Shown: positions 1-5,628 of the stretch, piece by piece | How positions within the stretch are numbered: position 1 is the first letter of the stretch | How the letters are laid out: each line of letters begins with the position of its first letter | DNA from: Pseudomonadota bacterium | GTDB lineage: Bacteria > Pseudomonadota > Alphaproteobacteria > Rhizobiales > Hyphomicrobiaceae | DNA length: 5,748 nt | Direction of reading: 5' to 3' | Assembly: GCA_021813195.1 (NCBI GenBank) | Contig: JAKALI010000298.1 | Span: 1-5,748, forward strand | Notes under the pieces: generated by a model | The model's input: only the letters and a program-made list of their open reading frames with translations | What the model was told of the DNA's origin: nothing | The model's database searches: none | Program-made: the position numbers and the translations under genes

Positions 1-631
1 CGGTCGGCGCGTTCATATCCCAATTCCCGATCGGAGGACCGGCGCGGCCGACGCCGGCGGGCCCGGTGAAACCGGCCTGGATTTCTCCGGTCTTCATCAT
101 GATTTGTAGCGACTTCCCGTCCGGGGCATGCACGACGTTCGGAGGCAGGACCAGCGAGGTCACGTGCTCTTCGTCATCGACCACCCAGGTAACCTTGGAT
201 GAATCGAGACCATACTCGTTCATGAAAATGCCGCGCGTCCAAACGCCCGTGGTAACCGAATAGGCCCGCACGCCGACCTTCTTGCCCTCTAGGTCTTTGG
301 GATGGCGGATGGCCGCATCCGGCCGGACCACGAAGCCGCCGTGATGGAAGCGGCGCATCAGGAAGATCGGCAGTGCGATATAAGGTGCACCGCGGGTGCG
401 CGCGATCATATAGGTCGTCGGTGCCATCTCGCAGATGTCGAACTCGACATCGCGCACCATGCGCCGGAAGGCCTGGATGATCGGCACGACCTCGACGAAA
501 TCCGCATCGACACCCTCAATCGGGATACTGCCGTCCTTGATCGCCATCGTATGGCCGTAGCTGGCGATAGCAATCTTCAGCTTTGGTCGATCCGTTTCTT
601 GGGGGACGGCGCTCATTGCCTGGACGTTCAC
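1..631 (-). CDS. 4,5-dihydroxyphthalate decarboxylase-like protein, 3' end outside window
   Basis: The 210 visible residues resemble the 4,5-dihydroxyphthalate decarboxylase (Pht5) group, which has a periplasmic-binding-protein-like fold but is cytoplasmic. A beta-strand start (LKIAIASYGHTMAIKDG, residues about 18-34) leads to the family-typical block FDICEMAPTTYMIARTRG (64-81), then PYIALPIFLMRRFHHGG (83-99) and GKKVGVRAYSVTTGVW (117-131). Known members decarboxylate 4,5-dihydroxyphthalate to protocatechuate; many relatives are annotated only as substrate-binding proteins, so the substrate here is uncertain. No signal peptide is visible, which fits an enzyme better than a transport receptor. 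I chose the GTG at 631 because an AGAGGAAGA ribosome site lies 7 nt upstream; the in-frame ATG at 616 has no such site. The gene starts 12 nt after the Bug gene stop, so the two are probably co-transcribed and translationally coupled. The C-terminal part lies beyond base 1. Confidence 0.8.
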   Translation of the reverse strand, partial: MNVQAMSAVPQETDRPKLKIAIASYGHTMAIKDGSIPIEGVDADFVEVVPIIQAFRRMVRDVEFDICEMAPTTYMIARTRGAPYIALPIFLMRRFHHGGFVVRPDAAIRHPKDLEGKKVGVRAYSVTTGVWTRGIFMNEYGLDSSKVTWVVDDEEHVTSLVLPPNVVHAPDGKSLQIMMKTGEIQAGFTGPAGVGRAGPPIGNWDMNAPT

Positions 632-635
632 GTGT

Positions 636-644
636 TCTTCCTCT
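636..644 (-). promoter_or_regulatory. Ribosome binding site that sets the GTG start at 631
   Basis: Read on the minus strand, AGAGGAAGA has its GAGGA core 7 nt before the GTG at 631. It overlaps the stop codon of the upstream Bug gene (644-646). This supports the GTG start over the ATG at 616 and suggests that ribosomes ending the first gene can re-initiate on the second. Confidence 0.65.
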
Positions 645-1621
645 TATTGCTTCGGCATACCCGTTGCTTCGATAACTTTCCGCCATTTGGCGATGTCATG
701 CTTCATCCGCTCGTTCATCTGCTCCGGTGATCCAAGCATCGGCTCCATGCCGAGCAGAGCCATCCGTTTCTTCACATCTGGCATCTTTAGAACCGAATTA
801 ATTTCGCTGTTTAGCTTATTGGCAATTTCTTTCGGAACGCCGGCAGGTCCGGATAATCCGTTCCAACTTGTCACCACATAGTCCGGATAGCCGCTGTCTT
901 TCACGGTTGGTACGCCGGGAAGCTCCGGGTTCGGATGACTGCCCGAGGTGGCAATCACTTTGATCTTCTTGCTGTTGATCATCGGTCGCAGCGGCGCCAG
1001 AAAGTCGAAGCCGACGTCCACATCACCGCGCAAGATGGCCGAGAACAGTTCAGGCGTGGTGCGGTAGGTCACCATCACGGTCTTGATGCCGGCAGTCATG
1101 CGGAAAAGTTGGGCCGACAAATTCTGCGTGCTGCCGACATTAATCGCGCCGAAATTCAGCTTGCCCGGATGTGCCTTGGCATAGGCGACGACCTTCTGGA
1201 TCGTGTCGAGTTTCGAATTCGCCCTGGTTACGAGCAGCATTTCGAATTCGGCCAGCATCGCCACCGGAGTGAAATCTTTCAGGATATTGTACGGGGGAGT
1301 CTTGAATAGGGACTGCGAAATGGCAGAACCGTTTCCGGTCTCGAAGAAGGTATAGCCATCGGGTAGCGCGGACAGGGCGGCCCTGGCGGCGATCACGCCT
1401 CCGGCGCCGGGCTTATTCTCAATGAAGAAGTTCTCGCCCATCTTTTCGCTGAGCTTCTGGGCAACTAAGCGAGTGGTCACGTCCGCAATGCCCCCCGGCC
1501 CGTATGGCAGGATGAGGCGCACAGGCTTGTCAGGATAATGCGATTGGGCCTGGGCGGCACCGTATGCACACAATACAAATATGGCCGCAGACAGCGCGAC
1601 TCGTTGCGCAAACTCAATCAT
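644..1621 (-). CDS. Bug/TctC-family tripartite tricarboxylate transporter substrate-binding protein
   Basis: This 325-aa protein matches the usual length of Bug (TctC) periplasmic receptors. A Sec signal peptide is visible: hydrophobic stretch LSAAIFVLCAYGAAQA with likely cleavage after A25. The mature start YPDKPVRLILPYGPGGIAD (29-47) is the family hallmark. It continues with the conserved ENKPGAGGVIAARAAL (68-83), the ALPDGYTF-type motif (85-92), HPGKLNFGAINVGSTQNLSA (151-170) and the C-terminal domain WNGLSGPAGVPKEIANKLN (253-271). Such receptors bind small carboxylates in the periplasm. The TctA/TctB membrane partners are not in the window, as is common for orphan Bug genes. The ATG at 1621 has a strong GGGAGGA site 5 nt upstream. 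Pairing with a dihydroxyphthalate decarboxylase-like gene suggests an aromatic carboxylate ligand, which is inference. It is the first gene of the minus-strand operon, divergent from the LysR gene. Confidence 0.93.
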   Translation of the reverse strand: MIEFAQRVALSAAIFVLCAYGAAQAQSHYPDKPVRLILPYGPGGIADVTTRLVAQKLSEKMGENFFIENKPGAGGVIAARAALSALPDGYTFFETGNGSAISQSLFKTPPYNILKDFTPVAMLAEFEMLLVTRANSKLDTIQKVVAYAKAHPGKLNFGAINVGSTQNLSAQLFRMTAGIKTVMVTYRTTPELFSAILRGDVDVGFDFLAPLRPMINSKKIKVIATSGSHPNPELPGVPTVKDSGYPDYVVTSWNGLSGPAGVPKEIANKLNSEINSVLKMPDVKKRMALLGMEPMLGSPEQMNERMKHDIAKWRKVIEATGMPKQ

Positions 1622-1626
1622 GGCGA

Positions 1627-1633
1627 TCCTCCC
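1627..1633 (-). promoter_or_regulatory. Strong Shine-Dalgarno site of the Bug gene
   Basis: The minus strand reads GGGAGGA, 5 nt before the ATG at 1621. It fixes the start of the Bug gene and rules out the upstream in-frame extension that overlaps the LysR coding region. Confidence 0.7.
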
Positions 1634-1745
1634 ACCTGCGGCCGATCTTTTTGCCCTGTTGCCGGGCGAGCTTTTCGTCTTTGCGCCGCTGAGACCATGA
1701 ACTCACTCTGGCGGCCGAAAGTCCATTTTGTTTAGCGTCAGGGTT

Positions 1746-1765
1746 TGATATCGAAATCGACATCA
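1746..1765. promoter_or_regulatory. Candidate LysR-type operator in the divergent spacer
   Basis: TGATATCGA and TCGACATCA form 9-bp arms with one mismatch and a 2-bp AA centre, in the middle of the 218-bp spacer between the divergent LysR and Bug genes. A T-N11-A core with TTT/AAA ends overlaps it (1744-1756). A second, perfect inverted repeat, GCGAAG/CTTCGC, lies nearby at 1767-1793. LysR regulators typically bind such dyads between their own gene and the divergent target. No clear -35/-10 pair could be assigned on either strand, so the promoters are not called. Confidence 0.45.
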
Positions 1766-1839
1766 TGCGAAGTTGATCAGTGCTGAGCTTCGCTGCACTG
1801 CGGAATAAAGCCCAAATTGCCTGATATTGGAAACGACAG

Positions 1840-2760
1840 ATGATTGATTTCCGCTTGTTGCGCCATTTCTGGTACTTCCTCGCGGTTGCGGACGAACGGC
1901 ATTTCGGCAAGGCGGCCAAACGACTGGGCATGTCGCAGCCCCCGCTCAGTCAGCAGATCCAGGTCCTTGAGCGATTGCTGGGAGTTCAATTGTTCGAACG
2001 GTCGCGCCAGGGCGCTCGGCTGACGCGCGAAGGCGCAGCGATCCTCCGTCCTGTCCAGCGCTTTATGGAACATGCCCAACGGCTGCAAACGATAGTCAAT
2101 GACGCGCGTCAGGGCCGTAGCGACGTCGTCACAGTCGCAGCGATTAATTCAGCTGTATTCGATGTTCTGCCCGATCTGATGCGGATCGCACGGCGACACT
2201 ATCCGCATCTGTCCATTTCGATGACCGAGATGAAGAGTGCGGAGGGGCTGTCTGCGGTGCAGCGTGGCGAAATCGACCTCGCCTTTGCTCGTATGGACGA
2301 TCACATCCCTGACCTGGAAGTCCGCCCGATAGTGCGCGATCACCTCGTGCTGGTTCTTCCGGCCAATCATCCACTCACGCAATTGAACCAGGTGAAGCTG
2401 ACCGATCTCGCCGATCAATCGCTCGTGCTGTTTCCACGGCGATCAAGTCCGAGCTATTTCGACCAAATAACAAGTGCATGTCGTGCAGCGGGTTTCTCCG
2501 CGCGCGTTGATTTCGAGATTTCGTCGGTCGTATCGCAAATCGGATATGTAGGCTGCGGCTTGGGAATCGGGTTGGTACCAAGCCGCTCGATGCGTTTCGG
2601 GGGCAGCGACGTCGTTTTCCGGCCGCTGGTCGAAAGGATCGATGTTGTCAGCATCGCCGCGGCATGGGACCCGCAACGAGCCAACGAGATCGTCCCCGCT
2701 CTCGTTGATATCGCCCAAACAATCGGCTCAGCGAGTGCGACTTTGCCAGTCCGATACTGA
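1840..2760 (+). CDS. LysR-type transcriptional regulator
   Basis: This 306-aa protein is full length for the LysR family. The N-terminal winged helix-turn-helix is clear: FLAVADERHFGKAAKRLGMS (13-32), then QPPLSQQIQVLERLLGVQLF (33-52) and the wing ERSRQGARLTREG (53-65). A linker helix runs to about residue 90. The effector-binding domain (about 95-295) includes LVLVLPANHPL (169-179) and the conserved VGCGLGIGLVPS (237-248). It is divergent from the Bug/decarboxylase-like operon, the standard layout for a regulator controlling its neighbour, so it probably responds to the transported or degraded compound. The ATG at 1840 has only a weak GGAA ribosome site, but the protein begins exactly where the family does (MIDFRLLRHFWYF). 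It ends directly beside the intron relic yet keeps a normal C-terminus, so it appears intact. Confidence 0.95.
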   Translation: MIDFRLLRHFWYFLAVADERHFGKAAKRLGMSQPPLSQQIQVLERLLGVQLFERSRQGARLTREGAAILRPVQRFMEHAQRLQTIVNDARQGRSDVVTVAAINSAVFDVLPDLMRIARRHYPHLSISMTEMKSAEGLSAVQRGEIDLAFARMDDHIPDLEVRPIVRDHLVLVLPANHPLTQLNQVKLTDLADQSLVLFPRRSSPSYFDQITSACRAAGFSARVDFEISSVVSQIGYVGCGLGIGLVPSRSMRFGGSDVVFRPLVERIDVVSIAAAWDPQRANEIVPALVDIAQTIGSASATLPVRY

Positions 2761-2765
2761 ACACG

Positions 2766-2970
2766 ATGGTCAAGCTTCTAAATCAACACCTCATTGCTCC
2801 TCGCAGAGCAACCAGTCGTAGGCGGTTTTCGCCTTCGTGCCCGCTTAGATTTCTCCATACTTTCTTGCTCTCCCGGCCAGCGAGGAATTACCCCGCCTTT
2901 GGATACAGCGCTCCTCATCCGAGCGCCGAGGGGACTTCAACCCCCATGACTCATGCGCTGCCCAGCGCAC
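2766..2970 (-). mobile_element. Group II intron relic (5' domain I fragment, no maturase)
   Basis: Read on the minus strand from 2970, the sequence opens with GTGCG, the 5' consensus of group II introns. A series of hairpins follows: TGCGCT-GGGC-AGCGCA (2954-2969), GGGG-GTTGAAGT-CCCC (the GGTGAAAGTCC-like element typical of intron domain I), GCGCTC...GAGCGC, GCGGGG-TAATT-CCTCGC with one G-U pair, AGGCG...CGCCT and TTGCTC...GAGCAA. The string ACTGGTTGCTC...GAGCAA also recalls bacterial intron domain I. There is no reverse transcriptase ORF and no domain V or 3' end, and LysR coding sequence begins within a few bases of the far end. It is therefore a truncated, dead copy; the exact inner boundary is a guess. 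Recognition is from memory of consensus motifs, not from an alignment. Confidence 0.5.
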
Positions 2971-3132
2971 GGGACCCGATTTAGCGTACTATCAACAGCG
3001 CCCGCGGACATATGCTCCGCACTTATGAGGCCGAAGCGATGACCGCAGCCCCTACTAAAAATTGTTGTTACGTCGAAGAAAGCCCTTGCCAAAGCGGACG
3101 CCATCCAGCGATGCACAGGTGTGAAGATTTCA
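2971..3132. other. Unassigned spacer upstream of the repeat block
   Basis: No open frame of convincing length or composition was found on either strand. All frames read on the minus strand hit stops quickly. It would be the 5' exon side of the intron relic and could be a decayed insertion sequence or gene, but nothing recognisable remains. Confidence 0.4.
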
Positions 3133-3204
3133 ATTTTTTGCTTTTTCTTGCATTTCTTTGCATATTAGATTGAAATTATTTGCAATATTTTGCACGATTT
3201 TGCA
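3133..3204 (+). repeat. Two triads of phased 10-bp TTTTTGCA-type direct repeats
   Basis: Six decamers share a T-rich run ending in TTGC(A): ATTTTTTGCT (3133), TTTTCTTGCA (3143), TTTCTTTGCA (3153), ATTATTTGCA (3175), ATATTTTGCA (3185) and CGATTTTGCA (3195). Within each triad the units abut exactly, one per helical turn. The triads are separated by a 12-bp spacer (3163-3174), so the second triad is offset by 22 bp. A further TTGCA abuts the start of the next gene (3239-3243). The block is roughly three-quarters A+T in a GC-rich setting, so it should also be intrinsically curved. Phased iterons of this sort serve as operators, partition centromeres or initiator-binding sites; which applies here is unknown. 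The promoter of the 188-aa gene probably lies in or beside this block. Confidence 0.75.
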
Positions 3205-3243
3205 TTCTGAGGCGGGCAATGAACGGCCATCGGACGTATTGCA

Positions 3244-3810
3244 ATGCGCAGGAACAAGGACATCGAGGCTGGAGCAAGGGACGTTGCGGCGGATTTCAAG
3301 CTTCCCGGGGGCCGGCGGAAAAAGCTCGCCAAGCTTCTGAAAGACAATTGGAGCTGGTTTGACGCCGCCGAGGCGCGCGGGATGGCAGCGGAGGACATGC
3401 TCCATACCCTGACGAACGCCGGCGCCACCTACGAGGACGGCTCGTCCATCAAGCTTTCGACCTTAGCGAACGCGCTTTGGCGCCGGCGCCAAGCCGGGCC
3501 GGTTGAAACGACGCATAAGCCGGCTGCCCGGCCACGCCAATCGAACAAGAAGGACGGCAAAAGGCGCGCCGGCAAAGCGCCGGGTGCCTCACAGCCGGTG
3601 TCTCGGCGTCGGGCGCCGCGGGCTCAGCATCTATCGGACGATCTCGGAAGCGGAAGGTCTATTGGTAGCGGCCCTGCGGCGTCCGGGGCTGCCAATAAGC
3701 AACCGCGCGCATTGGCTTCAGCCAAGGGTGCAAAGGCATCTCCCACGGATGTGCTCAGCTACATGCGACGCGCCGCGGCCATCAGGCGGCCTAGCAAGGA
3801 TCGTGACTGA
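3244..3810 (+). CDS. Basic 188-aa protein of unknown function, putative DNA-binding
   Basis: I do not recognise a named family. The N-terminal part (about 25-82) looks like a compact helical domain: KLAKLLKDNWSWFDAAEARG (27-46), MAAEDMLHTLTNAGATYEDG (47-66) and IKLSTLANALWRRRQ (69-83). The pattern DNW-W-, then a G-x-T/S helix, then a final ALWRRR helix recalls small helix-turn-helix-like proteins on alphaproteobacterial plasmids and integrative elements, recalled without a name. Residues 83-128 are a disordered, strongly basic Lys/Arg/Ala/Pro linker. A short amphipathic helix closes the protein (TDVLSYMRRAAAIRR, 168-182). This suggests nucleic-acid binding. The ATG at 3244 is the only good start, because an in-frame stop lies at 3220-3222; its ribosome site is weak. 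It sits 39 bp downstream of the phased repeats, which it may bind to regulate itself. It converges on ardC. Confidence 0.6.
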   Translation: MRRNKDIEAGARDVAADFKLPGGRRKKLAKLLKDNWSWFDAAEARGMAAEDMLHTLTNAGATYEDGSSIKLSTLANALWRRRQAGPVETTHKPAARPRQSNKKDGKRRAGKAPGASQPVSRRRAPRAQHLSDDLGSGRSIGSGPAASGAANKQPRALASAKGAKASPTDVLSYMRRAAAIRRPSKDRD

Positions 3811-3991
3811 TTGGGTGGCTGCTCAGGAACGGGCGAGCGTTGCGGTTGAATGATGCCTTTTGGCCTTCGTCCCGCCCGATCAGCGTGCGGAGGAGAGCCG
3901 ACAACGCGCGACCAGCAGCGAAACGGCTGTGGCGGGCTGAATCTCGGCCCGGCCGGAAACGGGCGCGTCGGGAAGGCCGTCGTCGATTATA

Positions 3992-4024
3992 GCGGCCCAG
4001 AGGCCGCAAGCGGTCGAAAGACCG
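3992..4024 (+). other. Tandem hairpins between convergent genes
   Basis: GCGGCC-CAGA-GGCCGC (3992-4007) is followed after three bases by CGGTC-GAAA-GACCG (4011-4024), the latter capped on the plus strand by a GNRA-type tetraloop. They lie in the 239-bp gap between the 188-aa gene and ardC, which converge, just past the ardC stop. No U-tract follows on either strand, so these are not classical Rho-independent terminators, though they could stall polymerase or protect transcript ends. The rest of the gap (3811-3991) shows no gene. Confidence 0.35.
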
Positions 4025-4049
4025 GGTGCCAATCAGAGCAGCCTGCCGC

Positions 4050-4985
4050 CTAAGCCTCGCTGCGTGGTTCGCCGACAGTGCGAACGTGCAGCCAGTCGAC
4101 CGCCTTTTGGGCGAATGAGGCGACGGAAATGATGGCACGCTTGTCATTGCGCAGCACGGTCAGCCAAGAGCCGATATAGGCGGCGTGGTCGACGCGTGGT
4201 TCAGGCGTGATGCCGAGATCGGCACAAAGGAAAGCGGCACCGAGCTCGGCGACGAGTTCCTCACGCGCGTAGGCGTGATCACCGAAGCGTTTGCCGAGTT
4301 CGCAATTGCAGCGGTGCGCTGGCGCCGTCCAGTGGACCGTCTCGTGCAAAAGTGTCGCGTAATAGGCCTCGGCGGCGGTCGAAGTGCCGGTGTCGTGGAA
4401 CCTTGTATAAGCCGGCATCTCAATGCGGTCGGCAATCGGATTGTAGCAGGCGCGGTTGCCGCCCGAGTGGACGTTGGCACCAGTGGCGGCGACGAAGGCG
4501 TCAGCGCGTTCGATACGGCCGGCATAGGTGTCGGCCGGCGGCTCTGCCCTTATCGAAGGGTAGTACTGCTGCGGTAAGCCATCGATCTGATCAGCACAGA
4601 ATACGATATAGGCCTTCAGGAACGCGATTTCGCGCTCGACCTCGTCGCCATTTTCGTCGATTGCGGACTTGGCGATGCGATTGGCGTAGACGACCATGCT
4701 GCCGGTTTCGCCTTTGCGGACGTGACCGCCCAATGCCAGGGCTTGGCGGAAAGTCATCCAAATAGGCGAAGCAAAGCCGCGTGCAATGGTTTCGGACCAG
4801 AGCAGCACGACATTGATGCCCGAATAGGGCTGTCCGTTGTGTCGCAAGGGGCGAGCGACGTGACCGGCCGCCTTCACGGCGCTCCACGGTTTGAGCCAGG
4901 GGCGCACGCCCTTTTCCAAGTCTTCGATGATTCGATTGGTGATGCGCGTGTAAATGTCGCCAGCGGCGGGATGGTGGTTGGGCAT
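4050..4985 (-). CDS. ardC: ArdC-like antirestriction protein / zincin-like metallopeptidase
   Basis: This 311-aa protein has the two-part ArdC layout. The N-terminal ssDNA-binding domain (DUF1738, about 9-135) shows IYTRITNRIIEDLEKGVRPW (11-30), the Trp-Lys-Pro-Trp patch at 30-34, PYSGINVVLLW (53-63), WMTFRQALALGGHVRKGE (76-93) and the AFLKAYIVFCADQIDG stretch (121-136). The C-terminal zincin-like domain has the zinc motif HETVHW (214-219) and the downstream acidic helix REELVAELGAAFLC (241-254), whose Glu probably supplies the third ligand; all expected catalytic residues are present. ArdC proteins are made in the recipient during conjugation and protect incoming DNA from restriction. I chose the ATG at 4985, which has GGAG 9 nt upstream and matches family length. 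A TTG extension to 5165 would add a low-complexity, unconserved N-terminus. It is co-oriented with the DUF736 gene but separated from it by a terminator and a long leader, so it probably has its own promoter. Confidence 0.9.
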   Translation of the reverse strand: MPNHHPAAGDIYTRITNRIIEDLEKGVRPWLKPWSAVKAAGHVARPLRHNGQPYSGINVVLLWSETIARGFASPIWMTFRQALALGGHVRKGETGSMVVYANRIAKSAIDENGDEVEREIAFLKAYIVFCADQIDGLPQQYYPSIRAEPPADTYAGRIERADAFVAATGANVHSGGNRACYNPIADRIEMPAYTRFHDTGTSTAAEAYYATLLHETVHWTAPAHRCNCELGKRFGDHAYAREELVAELGAAFLCADLGITPEPRVDHAAYIGSWLTVLRNDKRAIISVASFAQKAVDWLHVRTVGEPRSEA

Positions 4986-5168
4986 GATTGGAATCTCCGT
5001 TGTCGGCCGCACCGCGCGGCCTTTCGACGGCGACTCCTGAGGCGGGGCCGACGCGGCGCGCGCACCCGCTCGCATTAGGTGGCGGAATTGATCGACGTGA
5101 CAGTCAGGGGCCGGAACGATAGTGGAGGACGGCGAAGCCGTTGCGCGCGCTGCGAGCTCCGCCAAGAT

Positions 5169-5191
5169 CGCCGCTCTTTCGAAAGGCGGCG
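5169..5191. repeat. 23-bp imperfect palindrome upstream of ardC
   Basis: CGCCGC (5169-5174) pairs with GCGGCG (5186-5191), and the core CTTTCGAAAG (5176-5185) is itself a perfect palindrome. A single unpaired T at 5175 is the only break. It lies about 185 bp upstream of the ardC start and could be an operator or a cruciform-forming site. Confidence 0.45.
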
Positions 5192-5357
5192 CGGCCGAGC
5201 GGAGATGATCAGGCCGATGAACAAAACCAACGCCGGCGCCTGCTATGGCGACGCATCTAAATCTGTGATTTCGACGACGGAAAACGGTCGATTAGGCGGC
5301 CGCTGTGACACACGCAAAGACACATTGATTACCGGCGCTGTGGTCAACGCCAATACC

Positions 5358-5463
5358 GCGTGACGCCCACCGTCACGCAACGAGTGCAATGTGTGGCAGC
5401 CACAAAGGTCATCGCCAACCATCGGCATGACGATCCGAACCGCGGCCGAGCGGCCGATGGTTG
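5358..5463. repeat. Cluster of three perfect inverted repeats
   Basis: Three dyads occur within 106 bp. GCGTGACG-N5-CGTCACGC (5358-5378) has 8-bp arms. TGTGGC-A-GCCACA (5392-5404) has 6-bp arms. CAACCATCGGC (5416-5426) and GCCGATGGTTG (5453-5463) form 11-bp perfect arms around a 26-nt loop, with partial pairing continuing outside (CGC/CCG side). The density suggests a folded single strand or protein-binding region rather than coding sequence. Possible roles are a regulatory region for ardC, an origin of transfer or a single-strand origin. None is proven from sequence. Confidence 0.5.
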
Positions 5464-5583
5464 CCGGCATTTTCTACGTTCAGTCGTTGGCAAACAGAAC
5501 AAGGTGTGACGTATGGCGCATGATGAAAGTGCTCGTCGCTTTGCCATCGGCAGACGCGTACTTGCTGTCCGTCTCAGGCGCGC

Positions 5584-5613
5584 AAAAAACGCCCCGCCGA
5601 TAAGGCGAGGCGT
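5584..5613 (-). terminator. Rho-independent terminator after the DUF736 gene
   Basis: On the minus strand, ACGCCTCGCC and GGCGGGGCGT form a 10-bp stem with one G-U pair around a 5-nt TTATC loop, followed immediately by a T-run. It begins 15 nt after the DUF736 stop codon. This is a textbook intrinsic terminator and implies that ardC is not simply read through from the DUF736 transcript. Confidence 0.9.
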
Positions 5614-5628
5614 TGTCGTCGCGTGCGC

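Larger units (their letters stand above)
4986..5583. other. Non-coding, inverted-repeat-rich leader between DUF736 and ardC
   Basis: I found no credible gene here on either strand: the open frames are Arg-rich and look like GC-driven noise. The region instead holds several inverted repeats: GGCCGC-N5-GCGGCC at 5005-5021 in the ardC leader, and those at 5169-5191 and 5358-5463 listed separately. As the upstream region of ardC, it must contain the ardC promoter, but no -35/-10 pair stood out. Confidence 0.5.

Noticed and set aside
302..730. 142-aa plus-strand open frame
   Set aside because: It lies antisense to the decarboxylase-like and Bug genes, whose frames show clear family motifs. It is His/Asp/Arg-rich noise from the complementary strand.
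1614..1931. Upstream extension and overlapping minus-strand frame across the divergent spacer
   Set aside because: It overlaps the LysR N-terminal coding region, has no ribosome site or family motif, and the Bug gene has its own strong ribosome site at 1627-1633.
2766..2984. 72-aa plus-strand open frame after the LysR gene
   Set aside because: It covers the intron-like hairpin series, has no recognisable motif, and its composition reflects structured non-coding DNA.
3133..3204. CRISPR-like array
   Set aside because: The units are only 10 bp and directly adjacent, with no spacers of CRISPR length and no cas genes.
3477..3492. Perfect 16-bp palindrome TTGGCGCC/GGCGCCAA
   Set aside because: It lies inside the 188-aa coding region and encodes the conserved-looking LWRRRQ helix. 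GC-rich Arg codons readily create such palindromes, so no separate role is claimed.
3503..3853. 116-aa plus-strand frame overlapping the 188-aa gene
   Set aside because: It is Arg-rich with no domain-like pattern. The other frame carries the ordered helical domain and is preferred, though the 3' half of both is low complexity.
4185..4577. 130-aa plus-strand frame
   Set aside because: It is antisense to the ArdC-like gene, including its HETVHW region; it is a shadow frame.
4986..5165. 60-residue N-terminal extension of ArdC from a TTG
   Set aside because: The ATG at 4985 has a proper GGAG site and gives the usual family length. The extension is Ala/Pro/Ser-rich and unlike the family.
5079..5363. 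94-aa plus-strand frame upstream of ardC
   Set aside because: It is Arg/Gly-rich without motif or good ribosome site, and it spans the 23-bp palindrome; treated as non-coding.
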